Assembly: GCA_029204225.1 (NCBI GenBank)
Contig: CM055102.1
Span: 977,863-1,041,862, forward strand
Reading direction: 5' to 3'
Length of the DNA stretch: 64,000 nucleotides
Source of the DNA: Diphasiastrum complanatum
Lineage: Eukaryota; Streptophyta; Lycopodiopsida; Lycopodiales; Lycopodiaceae
Shown here: positions 22,052 through 33,014 of the stretch, one piece after another
Position numbering within the stretch: the first letter of the stretch is position 1
Layout: every line of letters starts with the position of its first letter
Program-made: the position numbers and the translations under genes
The notes under the pieces: model-generated
Seen by the model: only the letters and a program-made list of their open reading frames with translations
Database searches by the model: none
What the model was told of the DNA's origin: nothing

Positions 22052-22660
22052 CTCTCTCTTCAACTAGTCTTAGCATGGACTTTGATAACACTCCAAGTGA
22101 TGTCCTATGCTTCATGAACAAGTCCTTTCCCAATGCTTTGGTGAAGATATCAGCTACAAATTCCCTTGAGAACACATGTTGAAGCTCCACCTCCTTTGCA
22201 ATGACTTGCTCCCTCACAAAATGATATTGCACCTCAATATGCTTGCTCCTATCATGAAAGATAGGATTGGTTGTCAATCTTTGGGTGATTGATTGTCAAA
22301 AAAGATGATTGGGCTCTCTGAAAAATACAGCAAGTGAAGATCCTTGATCATCCTCTTGATCCATACCATCTTCTTTGTACAATGTGTAAGAGCTTTGTAC
22401 TCGGCCTCACTAGATGACAATGAGATAGTGGCTTGTTTCTTCGACATCCATAATATAGCTCCATCACCTATGAAAATACAATGAGCACTAATGGACTTCC
22501 TATCCATTACATCTCCATCATAGTCCAAATCTGAAAATCCAAAAGATTAGGTGAAGATCCCTCATACATTATGCCAAAATCTTGAGTTCCAATGATGTAC
22601 CTCAAAACCCGCTTTCCTAGCTTGCACTGCTCCTCACTAGGATAGTAATTTGGCTTTACA
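22047..22660 (-). pseudogene. Copia RNase H C-terminal fragment (C7)
   Basis: Read on the minus strand, about 22660 to 22529 gives GKRVLRYIIGTQDFGIMYEG with frame breaks. Then 22528-22274 gives MDRKSISAHCIFIGDGAILW and SLSSSEAEYKALTHCTKKM, and 22277-22047 gives RSKHIEVQYHFVREQVIAKE up to the stop in the LTR. It is related to B's RNase H but clearly divergent, so it is a separate family. Everything upstream (gag to RT) is missing. Confidence 0.85.
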
Positions 22661-22779
22661 TAGTTTGAACTCTACAATGGTATGTGCAAAGACATCACCC
22701 TTTATCTCAAAGACTCTTGACTCTCTTATAGTAAAATTGATGAATGGTTTCCTCTCTTAACAAACTCCTTGATGCTGGA

Positions 22780-23660
22780 AGAAACCCCTCTACACGATGA
22801 TTTTGATGACACAACCAACATAGACACTTATGAACACTTAATTGAAGAAGGCCCTCAACTCATGATTCAAATCCATCAGTCCCATAAGATTAGACGATAA
22901 CAAACACCCATTGTCGAAAATTGTGAACTCCTGCAACTTGGCCGGGATGCAAAACAAAGGACAAATGACGAACAATTTGCGAGAGTCAACGTACCTCAAA
23001 AACCCTAAGACACGAAGCGAAGCGAAACTCGAAGGTCGGATCAAATGTTGATGGATCCCCTCGATGTGGACATTCAGCATGATGATATTTCCCTTCGCAT
23101 CCATAGCATCTTACCGAGTGCAATACACCATCGCCTCTAAGTTGATAGGCATACACTGGTAATAGATTCCCCTTAGGATCTTCCACAAAGTAGACTGATA
23201 GGCTGTTATGGTCCTCCATTGAGTTTGGTGACATGCAAGAGGATATAACCAAAACTTCTACCTTGCCACTGGTTGTTGAAGAAGCTTGTGATTTAGGTGG
23301 GTTTATCTGACATCCATCCTTTGGATGAGCTCCTTGTTGGCTTGATTTTGTTTCTGACCATTGAACCGTTGGATCTTGCCGTCGATGAACATGTTGCTCT
23401 GCATTCTGTCCTTTTAATAAGCGCGGATTCTTGATTGGACACTTGTTACTTGGATGATCTCAAAAGCAGAAGGTACATTTATCCTTTTCAAGAAAATTGA
23501 TTGTGCAATCACCCATTTTGGAGTCCCCAAAGAATCTCACTCTTGAGATTTGGAATGGATTTGTAATAGTTTGATAACAACCTATGTCAAGAATTTTGCA
23601 CCAAGCTTTAAAAATCACACATAGAGATTCACAAAGATCCCAACCATGCATGAACACTCA
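22780..23660 (-). CDS. Unrecognised region with zinc-knuckle-like motifs, decayed
   Basis: Minus-strand frames at 23460-23657 and 22986-23252 read as protein but are broken by a stop at 23460 and a frame change. The first ends KDKCTFCF, with DHPSNKCP just beyond the stop, resembling a CCHC knuckle. The second holds CYGCEGKYHHAECPH, a knuckle-like C-x2-C-x4-H-x3-C with one residue fewer than usual before the last Cys. Upstream is LCESLCVIFKAWCKILDIGC. It could be gag-like, or a LINE ORF1-type protein, or host-derived; I do not recognise it. Confidence 0.35.
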
Positions 23661-24356
23661 AATATGGACTCCTCCTTGTTCTAGATATCCAATGAGATCA
23701 CAACTTGACCCTCACACTCTCACAAAGAAAGTTGAATAGAACTAATTTGAGTTTCATACATTCTATGTCAATTTTTGCTCAGTAAATTGAATTCATTCAC
23801 CCCTATTGGATTCCACCAATGACTCTACCTCTTAAGAGCTAGAATTAAATTCAAAATCAAAAGTTGTGATTCTTCTTTCTCACTAAGATAGTGTGCTTCA
23901 AAGAGCTAATGCCACTTAGAACAATTTGATCACCTAGGAGAAGACAAACTCTCCACCAATACCAACACAAAATGAGCTTCTAGATCTTGCCCTCTACAAA
24001 GGAAGGAACTCTTAGAAAATTGGATCTCTCTCTACACATTTGCCATACATACCTCAATGACTCTTTTCAAGCCTCATAGACACTCAAACATATTGAGTAG
24101 GGTTGAACAATGTGACTTGGATCTCAATCTCTTTTCTAGAATTCTCAATTGAAGCCAATCTATGTCAAATTCTACAAAAGATTCGCATAGATGCTATTTA
24201 TGCACTAGAAACTCTCAAAGGTTTCACTTGGAGGATAGATCCAAAGATGTTTTCTAGCAAATTGATGCTTCTAAACTTGACCCTATCACTCTTAAACAAA
24301 TCTAGAGTGATGGTACAATAATGGATTTCATCCTCTCACTTTGCATATCACTCAAC
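23661..24356. other. No recognisable gene
   Basis: This AT-rich sequence includes repeated 'actctcaca' and 'ctctaca' words. A 72-codon plus-strand frame at 24103-24321 has no known domain. The sequence ends at the truncated RT of gypsy element G1. Confidence 0.35.
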
Positions 24357-25509
24357 CTATGATTTTTGGCAAAAAAAATTGTAGGCTTTAGCCCCAGCTA
24401 CTCTGTCAAGGAAATTTTCCGTAAAGGGTAAAGAAAAATGATCCTTTTTGGTGACTGCATTTAGCGCCTTCAGATTCACACAAATTCGCATTTTGCCATT
24501 CTTCTTGGATACTATAACTATCGGCGATACCCATTTAGTGTGCTCGATTTCATAAATGAAATCTGCGTCTAACAGCTTCTGCAACTCCTACTTGATCAGC
24601 TTTGTGTAGTTTGGGTTGCAACGGTAGTATCGACTAACCTTGGGAACTATTCCATCCACCAAGGGTATGGTGTGTTGGACTACTATTGGTGGAATGCCCT
24701 TCAGATCAATATAATTCCAGGCAAAATGGTCCTTGTATGCCACCAACAATGATCGTAGCCTTTTGAATTGTGTGGGTGTTAACTGCCCTCCCACATGCAC
24801 TATCTTTTCTTCTTCACCTGGCTCGGCAAGGTTCATTGGTTGTGTTCGCGCAGGTCCTTCATACACTTGTTCCACTGGTGTCTGACTTTGATCAGGTTCT
24901 CGCTGGGCTTGCGGCATCATAATTACCACGTCGTCAAAGGTGTAATTCTTGAAGGTTTCAAGCATCTCATGAACTGGTGCTCGTCGAGATTCCTCCTTCA
25001 ACATATTGATCTTGGCTCGACTGGTCATCTTTTGATTTTCCGTCATCTGATATGAGGATGACGTTGTATCCGAGTTCATCCTCATTGACTTTAAGGAGTC
25101 CAACACCTTTTCTTTGTCTCTTTTCGTCCAATCGGTGGATTCGTCCTTGTTGTCTTTCTTCAAAACTGGTGTGACATTCGTCTGGTGGTTGTGAATATCA
25201 ACATCCATTCTAGCTATAGCTTCTTCGGGCAGATCACTCCATCGGATCACCTGGTTGTAGCATTGCTTCAACTGGTTCTTCTTGTTCGCAGGTGCCCTTG
25301 GTGGATCTATTCTTGAAACTTTTGCCATAACAGATCTTTGAGGCGGTTGAGTTGGTACTTTCTTAATTCTGTAACAATCTGGGTCCATGTGTTGTAGGAC
25401 CTGCTCATCACTCAGTTCAACCTCCTTATTATAAGTCAGAGCATGTTGCCAAGGAACTAAATTATTGTCCACTGGGTTCTCAATAGGTTCCGCTGACAGC
25501 CATGCTACG
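24357..25509 (-). pseudogene. Gypsy pol fragment of G1, downstream half
   Basis: Read on the minus strand after the B insertion, this gives LVPWQHALTYNKEVELSDEQ, a variable linker, then LKGIPPIVVQHTIPLVDGIV, which leads into reverse transcriptase (ELQKLLDADFIYEIEHTKWV, KKNGKMRICVNLKALNAV). A TAG breaks the frame at about 24586. The element is truncated near 24366, before the catalytic FLDD. The same region is present in G2 at 41840-42900 on the other strand. Confidence 0.85.
25505..25509. repeat. Target-site duplication of element B, left copy
   Basis: ctacg precedes the TGTGAAAATT end of B and is repeated at 31942-31946. Confidence 0.9.
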
Positions 25510-26164
25510 TGTGAAAATTGTCAACATTTCCTAGCTAGTTTGAGGCCTAAATTGGCTAAAATTGTAAATAGTTTTGGTTCTGGAGTTTCACACGTGTGAA
25601 TCAGGCCACAATGTTTTTATTTACTGTATTTTTTCAGTATGATGAAGTGTCAAACTTCATACCCTTCAAAATGAGACCATTTTGATGTATTTTGGTCATA
25701 TAAGCCATTTTTAGCTATTTTTCCTATATAGGGAATATCTAGGGTCAAGTACCTTCTAGAGAGAGGAGAGAGAGTCATCTTCCTCATCCATAAATAGTAG
25801 GGAAGTCGTGGAGAACAGGTTGGAGAAACCTTTTGTATGCTTCATTGAGATCAATAGATCATTGTCATTGTTTCTTCCTCCATTGAGAGCATTGTTGTGT
25901 GTATTGTCTTCAAGCTATTGTGTATGATCTTAGGTGCTTTCCAAAAGTGGTAGGCTGATGTATTATGGACTGTATAATGCTATTTTGGGCCGCACTTGAT
26001 GTTTATGGAAGTTTCCATTTGTGATAAATGCTTTTTGATCAAGTTCTTTGCATTCTAGGTAGCATAGAATGTGTTGCCAATTCCTAGCTTATGTAGTTTG
26101 GAGTGCAAGCATTCAAGCCAATGATCTTGGAGTTTAGATCCACTTAGGATCTGTATTTTTCACA
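25510..26164 (+). repeat. Element B 5' LTR
   Basis: The 655-bp LTR has TGTGAAAA/TTTTTCACA ends. It contains the perfect palindrome TTCACACGTGTGAA (25587-25600), with a CACGTG G-box core. A TATA-like CTATATAGG is at 25724-25732 and a second candidate, CATAAATAG, is near 25790. A GA-rich tract (about 25757-25774) lies between them. Confidence 0.95.
25724..25732 (+). promoter_or_regulatory. Candidate TATA box of the element B LTR
   Basis: CTATATAGG lies 215 bp into the LTR, downstream of the G-box palindrome. The alternative ATAAATAG near 25791 could serve instead. The transcription start was not determined. Confidence 0.5.
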
Positions 26165-26176
26165 TGGTATCAGAGC
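26165..26176 (+). other. Primer-binding site of element B
   Basis: TGGTATCAGAGC directly follows the LTR end at 26164 and matches initiator tRNA-Met. Confidence 0.95.
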
Positions 26177-27337
26177 TGGTTGGCTTCTATTTACAGTAAG
26201 TATTCCATTTTTGGTGATATTTGGATGTTTGATCAAGTTCTAGCATGATTTTGCATTGCTTTGTTGATCAAATCTTACTAACCTTTGTTTTGTGAGTTGA
26301 ACTTGTGGATCAAAAGCATATTTCAGGTCTATTGAAGATCAGAGGCTGAAAAGAAACTATTTTGGATCAGATCATAACACCTAATCATTTGTGATTGTGA
26401 GGCTTGTGCATATTCAATACTAACAATGTTCTTTTCAATCCTATTGTTGACAATCTCCATTCTTGGATGAACACTCTCCTTAAGTGGATGAAACTTCTCC
26501 TTAAGTGGATGACAAATGCTCTTTTGAGTGAGTTGTTATTCTCCTAAAGGCTGAGCAAAGCTCCCATTTGGATGAAAGATCCCCTTTTTTGGGTGAACAT
26601 ATTGTAAGCTCCATTGTGAAGAGCATATTGTAAAGATTGTCATCAATTTTGGCATAAATTTTGGTGTACTTTGTTGAGCATGTAAGTAACTCTCCTTATG
26701 TAATTTGATTGGAGCATTTGCTGGAAGGTGTTAACCATTATGCAAGTGTGTTTTCAGGTTCTTAACAGGTTGAGGAACATTCTCATGTGAAGTGATCTTA
26801 GATCTACATCTAAACACCAAGATTTGACAAGATAGTGAAGCTAGTCTTGTGATTCACTAAGTGTGCTCATTCATTCACCTCTAAATCTTGTATTTATCAC
26901 TTGCTGGAGTTTATAAACTTTTAGAAGTGTGGTTTACATGTGGTTTTACAAGTTGAATCAATATCTTAGTGTGTTGATCATATGTTGATCAAGTTTGTTC
27001 ATTACTAGGTAATCTTGGCATCCTAGTTTTGGGTATTTTCTAAGAATGCAAGTAACTCTTCACACCATAACTTGATTTGGTCACTTGCTGGAAAGTTTGA
27101 GAGCTTAAGCAAGAGTGTGTTCAGGTTGGTTTGATTTTGTAATCCATTCTTAGTGTGTGCAAAGTGTTGCATGTGTTTCAATCTTCCTTTCTATGCTTGG
27201 AAACCATCTAGGTTCAAGATAGAAGTGTTTTAGGGTCCTAAATCTTCAATAGATCTCTTTATCTATCATTTGTTGAGAGAAAAGTGAGTGCTAAGTGCTT
27301 TAGGACAGAACCTAAAAGTTGAAGAAACATTAGAATC
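26177..27337 (+). other. Untranslated leader of element B
   Basis: The 1.16-kb AT-rich leader precedes the gag ATG and is nearly identical to A's leader. It includes a short direct repeat ('ctccttaagtggatga', twice near 26475-26510). A packaging signal would be expected here by analogy with other retroelements, but none can be pointed to. Confidence 0.7.
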
Positions 27338-30300
27338 ATGGCTTCCAATGGTGGGATCATGCTAGAGTCTAGTGAAAGGTTGAGTTCATCAAACTACTCT
27401 ACTTGGAAAGTGAGGATGGAGTCCTTACTTGAGTTGAATGAACTCATGGACATAGTTGCAGAAATTGAAGAGAGACCTCTCACACTTCAAGAGCAACAAA
27501 GGTTTGATAAGAAGGCCAAAAGGGCTCTTCATATCATTAAAATGAATGTTACAAATGAACTTCTCAAGGAAGTTGGAAAGTGTCAAAGTGCAAGTGAGGC
27601 ATGGAATGCCTTAAAGAAGCTCTTTGAATCAAAGTCCACATCTAGGGTATTGACCCTAAGGAGACAAATATTTTCTAGTAGGCAAAGAGAGGGTGAAAGT
27701 GCTCATGCATTTATCTTGAGAGTTAAGTCCCTAAGTGATGATTTAGCATGCATTGATGAGAACATAAAAGATGGTGAAATAGTCCAAGTTATGTTGAATG
27801 GTTTGCTAAATGAACATGCTAACCTTGTGCAAAGTTTTGCCATTCAAAGAGTCTTGCCAAGTGTGGTTGACTTGCAAGAAATCTTATTGGCTGAAGAACA
27901 TAGGTTGCAATCAAAGCTTGATGGTGCATCCTTGCAAGGTGGAGGTGAAGAGGCTTTCTTCACAAAAGGCAAATTCAAGGGCAAAGGTAAAGGCAAAGGG
28001 AAATGGTCCAAAGGTGGTAACTTTGATCATGATGATCACTCTTCCTCTTCCTCTTCTACTAAGAACAATAAGTCAAAGTTCAAGTGCTTTTATTGTGGGA
28101 TAAAAGGTCATTTTGCAAATGAATGTTATAAGAAGAAAAGAGAGCAAGGAGAGAGGCAAGGAAATCTTACAATAGATGAGGAAGAACATAACACATGTGA
28201 ATCACTTGTTATGACTTCAAGTTTGTTAGCCAACATAGATGATAATGATCCTTGGTGGATTGATAGTGGAGCCTCATCTCACATGACAAGACATAAGGAA
28301 TACTTTACATCCTTATTGTCTTATGAGGGAGAAGGTAACATCATCTACACTGCAAATGATGGTCAATGTGACATCAAAGGCATAGGCACTATTCCTATTT
28401 CCCTTTCAACAAATAGGAAAGCAAATCTTGAAAATGTTTTGTACATTCCTTCAATCACTAAGAATTTGCTTAGTGTAAGTCAAATGATTGACAAAGGACT
28501 TGATGTGGAGTTCATTGGAGATGCATGTTTGATAAGTAAATGTGGATCCTTGATTGCTCAAGGTAGGAGGCATGGTAAACTTTTCAAGCTTGATGCATGT
28601 GTGATCTCTAATCATGAAGGATGTATGGCTAGGGAGCAATTGACAAACCAAGAAGTTTGGCACAAGAGGTTGGGCCATCCCAACTTCAAATCTTTGGAGG
28701 TAATGGCAAAGAAAGAGCTTGTTCTTGGTCTCCCTAAAAGTCTTGTTGCAAACAATAGTGTTTGTGAACATTGTGCCTTGTCCAAATCTCATAGACTTGC
28801 TTATTCTAGATCTACTTCTAGATCTAAAGAAGCTTTTCAACTTGTGCATTCTGATATTCATTCTTCTAGTACAACTAGCAATGGTGGGGCAAAGATGTAT
28901 GCAACTTTTATTGATGACTTTAGTAGGTATACTTGGATCTATCTTCTTAAAAGTAAGGATGAAGTGTTTGCTGCATTTGTCAAGTTCAAGAATGAAATGG
29001 AAAACCAATTCAATACAAAGATCAAATGCTTAAGATCTGATAATGGAGGGGAATACACCTCAAATAGGTTCAAAGACTTTTGTATAGCACATGGGATTAA
29101 GAGGGAGATGTCTAGTCCTAGGACTCCACAACAGAATGGAGTGGCCGAGAGGAAGAATAGAACCCTTTGTGAATGTGCCAAGGCAATGAGACTACATGCT
29201 AATCTTGCTAAGTCTTTTTGGGGGGAAGCTTTAGCATGTGCTAACTATCTATGTAATAGATGGACAAGTGCTTCCTTGGATGGTAAAACTCCTCATGAGG
29301 TTCTTTATGGTAGAAGGCCGAGTGTCAAGCATTTGAGGATCTTTGGATGTACATGTTTTGTCAATATCACACTTGATGATAGAACTAAAGAAGATCCTTC
29401 ATCAAAGAAGGGTGTGTTTGTTGGCTATAGTGAAGTAAGCAAGGCTTACAAAGTGTACATTCCTTCTACAAAGAAAGTTGTCATAAGTAGGAATGTCATC
29501 TTTCATGAAGAGAATGTTTCCAATGTTGTTGGTGTTGATGTTGATGTGCCTACTAATCATCATGATGTGCAAGATGTCTTGGATGAAGATGGAGATGCCA
29601 CTCCAAAGCAAACTTCAAGGAAGACTCAAAGGCAAAGGGCTAAGCCATCAAGGCTAACCTATGATGAAAAAGGAAAGCAAGTGGTGGACAACTCTAACTT
29701 TGCTTTTCTTACCTCTTTTGATGAACCAACTTGTGTAGGTGAAGCAATTCAAAAGAAGGAATGGATCCAAGCCATGGATCATGAGCATCAAGCACTCATC
29801 AAAAGCAACACATGGAGGTTGGTAAAGCTTCCAAAGGACAAGAAGGCAATTGGTTGTAAGTGGATCTTCAAGATCAAGACAAATCAAGATGGATCAATCA
29901 ACAAGTACAAGGCAAGGTTGGTGGCAAAGGGGTATGCTCAAGAATATGGTATTGACTATGATGAGACCTTTGCACCCGTGGCAAAGATGGTAACTATTCG
30001 AATCCTAATCTCTCTTGCAACTCTTTATGATTGGGATATGTGGCAAATGGATGTTACTAATGCCTTCTTGAATGGTGATCTTGAAGAAGATATTTACATG
30101 GAGCAACCCGAGGGCTATGTTTCACATGATGAGCCTAATCATGTGTGCTATCTCCAAAAGAGTTTGTATGGGCTAAAGCAAGCACCAAGGAGTTGGTATG
30201 CTAAGCTCAATTCCTTCTTACTTTCTCAAAACTTTGTTATGAGTGAGTATGATCATTCTCTCTACTTTAGATTGAATGAAAATGATATCACTTTACTTTT

Positions 30301-31291
30301 GATCTATGTTGATGACATTATCTTAAGTGGTGGTAACAATCTAGATATAGATGAAATCAAGATGGCACTCAAAAGAGAGTTTGAAATTCAAGATCTTGGT
30401 AAACTTCATTATATCTTAGGAATAGAGATTATTAGAACTTCTAAATCTACATTCATATGTCAAGAAAAGTATGTTAACTCTATTCTAAAAAGGTTTCATA
30501 TGGAAGATTGTAAAGTTGTTTCTACTCCTATGGAATCAAATGTAAAGCTAACTACAAGAAGTAATGAAAGATCCTTCAAGGACATTACTCTCTATAGAAA
30601 GCTAATAGGATCTCTTATATGGTTAACCATCACAAGACCTGATCTAAGCTTTGTGGTTGGTAAACTAAGTCAATTTATGCAAGATCCTAGTGAGGCTCAT
30701 TGGAAGCTAGGAAAGAGAGTACTTAGATACATCTCGGGATCTAGAGATTTTGGCATCTTGTATGGAGGTACTACACCTAACCTTTGTGGATTTTCAGATT
30801 CAGATTTTGCAGGTGATCAAATGGATAGGAAGTCAACAAGTGCCTTTGCAATCTATCTTGGAGATGGAGTGGTCTCATGGCTATCAAAGAAGCAACCAAC
30901 TATCTCTCTATCTTCCACCGAAGCCGAGTACAAGGCATTAACAACATGCACCAAGGAGATTCTTTGGATCAAGAGGATGTTATTGGATCTTCACTTGCTG
31001 GAACCAGAGAAGACTCCAATCATACTTTGTGATAACCTTTCAGCCCAAAGCTTGGCAAGCAATCCTGTTTTTCATGCAAGGAGCAAGCACATTGAGATTG
31101 CTCACCATTTTGTGAGAGATCAAGTCATTGCCAAAGAGGTGGAGCTTCAACATGTCTCTTCAAAGGAGTGTGTGGCTGATATCTTCACCAAACCATTGGG
31201 AAAGGACCTATATTTAATGCATAGATCTAATCTTGGAATGTGCTCAAAGACTATGTTGAAACTAGCATCCAATGTTGAAGAGGGAGTGTGA
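27338..31291 (+). CDS. Copia gag-pol polyprotein, intact, 1317 aa
   Basis: A single frame encodes capsid and all enzymes of element B. Order: gag (about 1-245), with a Lys/Gly-rich basic stretch; CCHC zinc knuckle at about 250-263 (CFYCGIKGHFANEC); aspartic protease with D309-S-G; pre-integrase and zinc-binding region from His442 (WHKRLGHP); integrase core with D506, D568 and E604, a D-x61-D-x35-E pattern; reverse transcriptase with IGCKWIFKIK and the YVDD catalytic site at 990-993; RNase H with D1154 and E1195 (STEAEYKAL). The stop overlaps the first bases of the 3' LTR. All catalytic residues I looked for are present. There is no stop between gag and pol, so protein ratios must be set after translation or by splicing. 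Length fits the usual 1300-1400 aa for the family. Confidence 0.97.
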   Translation: MASNGGIMLESSERLSSSNYSTWKVRMESLLELNELMDIVAEIEERPLTLQEQQRFDKKAKRALHIIKMNVTNELLKEVGKCQSASEAWNALKKLFESKSTSRVLTLRRQIFSSRQREGESAHAFILRVKSLSDDLACIDENIKDGEIVQVMLNGLLNEHANLVQSFAIQRVLPSVVDLQEILLAEEHRLQSKLDGASLQGGGEEAFFTKGKFKGKGKGKGKWSKGGNFDHDDHSSSSSSTKNNKSKFKCFYCGIKGHFANECYKKKREQGERQGNLTIDEEEHNTCESLVMTSSLLANIDDNDPWWIDSGASSHMTRHKEYFTSLLSYEGEGNIIYTANDGQCDIKGIGTIPISLSTNRKANLENVLYIPSITKNLLSVSQMIDKGLDVEFIGDACLISKCGSLIAQGRRHGKLFKLDACVISNHEGCMAREQLTNQEVWHKRLGHPNFKSLEVMAKKELVLGLPKSLVANNSVCEHCALSKSHRLAYSRSTSRSKEAFQLVHSDIHSSSTTSNGGAKMYATFIDDFSRYTWIYLLKSKDEVFAAFVKFKNEMENQFNTKIKCLRSDNGGEYTSNRFKDFCIAHGIKREMSSPRTPQQNGVAERKNRTLCECAKAMRLHANLAKSFWGEALACANYLCNRWTSASLDGKTPHEVLYGRRPSVKHLRIFGCTCFVNITLDDRTKEDPSSKKGVFVGYSEVSKAYKVYIPSTKKVVISRNVIFHEENVSNVVGVDVDVPTNHHDVQDVLDEDGDATPKQTSRKTQRQRAKPSRLTYDEKGKQVVDNSNFAFLTSFDEPTCVGEAIQKKEWIQAMDHEHQALIKSNTWRLVKLPKDKKAIGCKWIFKIKTNQDGSINKYKARLVAKGYAQEYGIDYDETFAPVAKMVTIRILISLATLYDWDMWQMDVTNAFLNGDLEEDIYMEQPEGYVSHDEPNHVCYLQKSLYGLKQAPRSWYAKLNSFLLSQNFVMSEYDHSLYFRLNENDITLLLIYVDDIILSGGNNLDIDEIKMALKREFEIQDLGKLHYILGIEIIRTSKSTFICQEKYVNSILKRFHMEDCKVVSTPMESNVKLTTRSNERSFKDITLYRKLIGSLIWLTITRPDLSFVVGKLSQFMQDPSEAHWKLGKRVLRYISGSRDFGILYGGTTPNLCGFSDSDFAGDQMDRKSTSAFAIYLGDGVVSWLSKKQPTISLSSTEAEYKALTTCTKEILWIKRMLLDLHLLEPEKTPIILCDNLSAQSLASNPVFHARSKHIEIAHHFVRDQVIAKEVELQHVSSKECVADIFTKPLGKDLYLMHRSNLGMCSKTMLKLASNVEEGV

Positions 31292-31941
31292 AAATTGTCA
31301 ACATTTCCTAGCTAGTTTGAGGCCTAAATTGGCTAAAATTGTAAATAGTTTTGGTTCTGGAGTTTCACACGTGTGAACCAGGCCACAATGTTTTTATTTA
31401 CTGTATTTTTTCAGTATGATGAAGTGTCAAACTTCATACCCTTCAAAATGAGACCATTTTGATGTATTTTGGTCATATAAGCCATTTTTAGCTATTTTTC
31501 CTATATAGGGAATATCTAGGGTCAAGTACCTTCTAGAGAGAGGAGAGAGAGTCATCTTCCTCATCCATAAATAGTAGGGAAGTCGTGGAGAACAGGTTGG
31601 AGAAACCTTTTGTATGCTTCATTGAGATCAATAGATCATTGTCATTGTTTCTTCCTCCATTGAGAGCATTGTTGTGTGTATTGTCTTCAAGCTATTGTGT
31701 ATGATCTTAGGTGCTTTCCAAAAGTGGTAGGCTGATGTATTATGGACTGTATAATGCTATTTTGGGCCGCACTTGATGTTTATGGAAGTTTCCATTTGTG
31801 ATAAATGCTTTTTGATCAAGTTCTTTGCATTCTAGGTAGCATAGAATGTGTTGCCAATTCCTAGCTTATGTAGTTTGGAGTGCAAGCATTCAAGCCAATG
31901 ATCTTGGAGTTTAGATCCACTTAGGATCTGTATTTTTCACA
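31287..31941 (+). repeat. Element B 3' LTR
   Basis: This 655-bp copy starts two bases before the gag-pol stop codon. The palindrome TTCACACGTGTGAA is at 31364-31377. One base differs from the 5' LTR just after that palindrome. Confidence 0.95.
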
Positions 31942-32337
31942 CTACGTTTATCATATTCACTCCAAATGTAATTGGTATTCCATGGTGTAATACTTGGGTG
32001 AAGATGTGTTGGGTTCAAGATCTGATTTGTATTGACATGCTTGGCAGTCAATCGTTGCTAATGCATCCGTCCATCTCACAACATCCATCTCTGAATTGTA
32101 GTGACCACCCTTGGCTGGCCTTGGGCAATCTATCATGTGATTTGTCATGGATGATCTATCATCAGCCTTGGGTGCAATAGGTTTCACCACCCAGGTGGTT
32201 GGATTGACCTTTACAACATGCTCTCTATTTTCAAAGGTGAGTTTCCCCGTCCCCCAGTTGTGTACTACTTGCGTAGTCCTCAACCATAGTCTTTTCAATA
32301 AAACATGGTATGCAGTTGAAGATTCAGGTATATCCAT
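31942..32337 (-). pseudogene. Gypsy pol fragment of G1, upstream half
   Basis: Minus-strand frame 32337-31957 reads MDIPESSTAYHVLLKRLWLR and HNWGTGKLTFENREHVVKV, the post-protease region. It aligns with G2 at about 41405-41790. A one-base loss near 31985 moves the rest out of frame. Element B then interrupts it at 31941, and coding resumes at 25509. Gag and protease are missing: the frame joins leader-type sequence at about 32340. Confidence 0.85.
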
Positions 32338-32992
32338 TACTCAATGAGATGGAACTTTAGAACTCTCTACGAGGATTTTTGCCCACTAGAATTGAAAATT
32401 TTAGCGTCTGCGAGAGTTCTTTGGTATTTTTCCATCTTTTTTCCACTAGAAACTCTCGCACAGGCACTTAGACAATGAAGTAACTCTCGCAAGCTTCTTT
32501 GTGCCCTGGTCTCACTGAGATGGAACTTCAGAGGACTCTGCAAGAGTTTTGGTGAAGGTTTGTATTTTTTTGATTTTTTTCAAAGATTTTTTGAAATTTT
32601 TATGATTTTTTTCTGATTTTTGCAATTTGCTTGGAATTAATTCTCGCAGGCTTCTATGTAGGTCTAAGACAGTACGCTGGAGCTGCTGCCAATCGTGTAA
32701 GAGTTAACTCACACTGGTTTTGGAGATATTAAAATCTGATCAGATTTTAGGCTCTTTTTCCCTCCAAAAGACAGATTGGTGTGTTTTTTGGGTTTTCTCA
32801 GGTTTTGGTTTGGATGTCAAGCCCATAGAGGCTATTCAGGGTCTCTTCTACTCTCTTACACCTCCTTCGCTAGATGTGAACAGTCCAAACACAGAAAAAT
32901 AAAGAAAACTAACTCTAAACACCCAAAAATCTACCTAAAACTACTCCAAAAAGCAAGAAATAGCTAAAATGCAGCTATACTAGTTAGAAAAC
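32338..32992 (-). other. Leader of gypsy element G1
   Basis: Non-coding sequence between the G1 primer site and pol. It repeats words such as 'ctctcgca' and 'gagatggaactt', also found in G2's leader at 38230-38900, so both belong to one family. Gag is deleted at its inner end. Open frames 32720-32967 are not considered genes. Confidence 0.6.
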
Positions 32993-33013
32993 CTATCCCT
33001 GGCAACGGCGCCA
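32993..33013 (-). other. Gypsy-type primer-binding site of G1
   Basis: On the minus strand this reads TGGCGCCGTTGCCAGGGATAG, starting one or two bases after the LTR end. The TGGCGCCGTTGCC form is common in plant Tat/Athila-type gypsy elements. The matching tRNA is not assigned here. Confidence 0.75.
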
Positions 33014-33014
33014 C

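Larger units (their letters stand above)
25510..31941 (+). mobile_element. Complete copia element B, probably autonomous
   Basis: This 6432-bp Ty1/copia element has 655-bp LTRs at 25510-26164 and 31287-31941, a tRNA-Met primer site, a 1.17-kb leader, one uninterrupted gag-pol frame, a purine tract (about 31276-31286) and a ctacg target duplication. The two LTRs differ at one site that I can find (GTGTGAATCAGG versus GTGTGAACCAGG). It is inserted in the pol of gypsy element G1. All structural parts needed for transposition are present. The lineage within copia is not assigned. Confidence 0.97.

Noticed and set aside
27810-28103. 97-codon frame overlapping gag of element B
   Set aside because: It overlaps the gag zinc-knuckle region in another frame and is repeated in A at 9023-9316; a shadow of the true frame.
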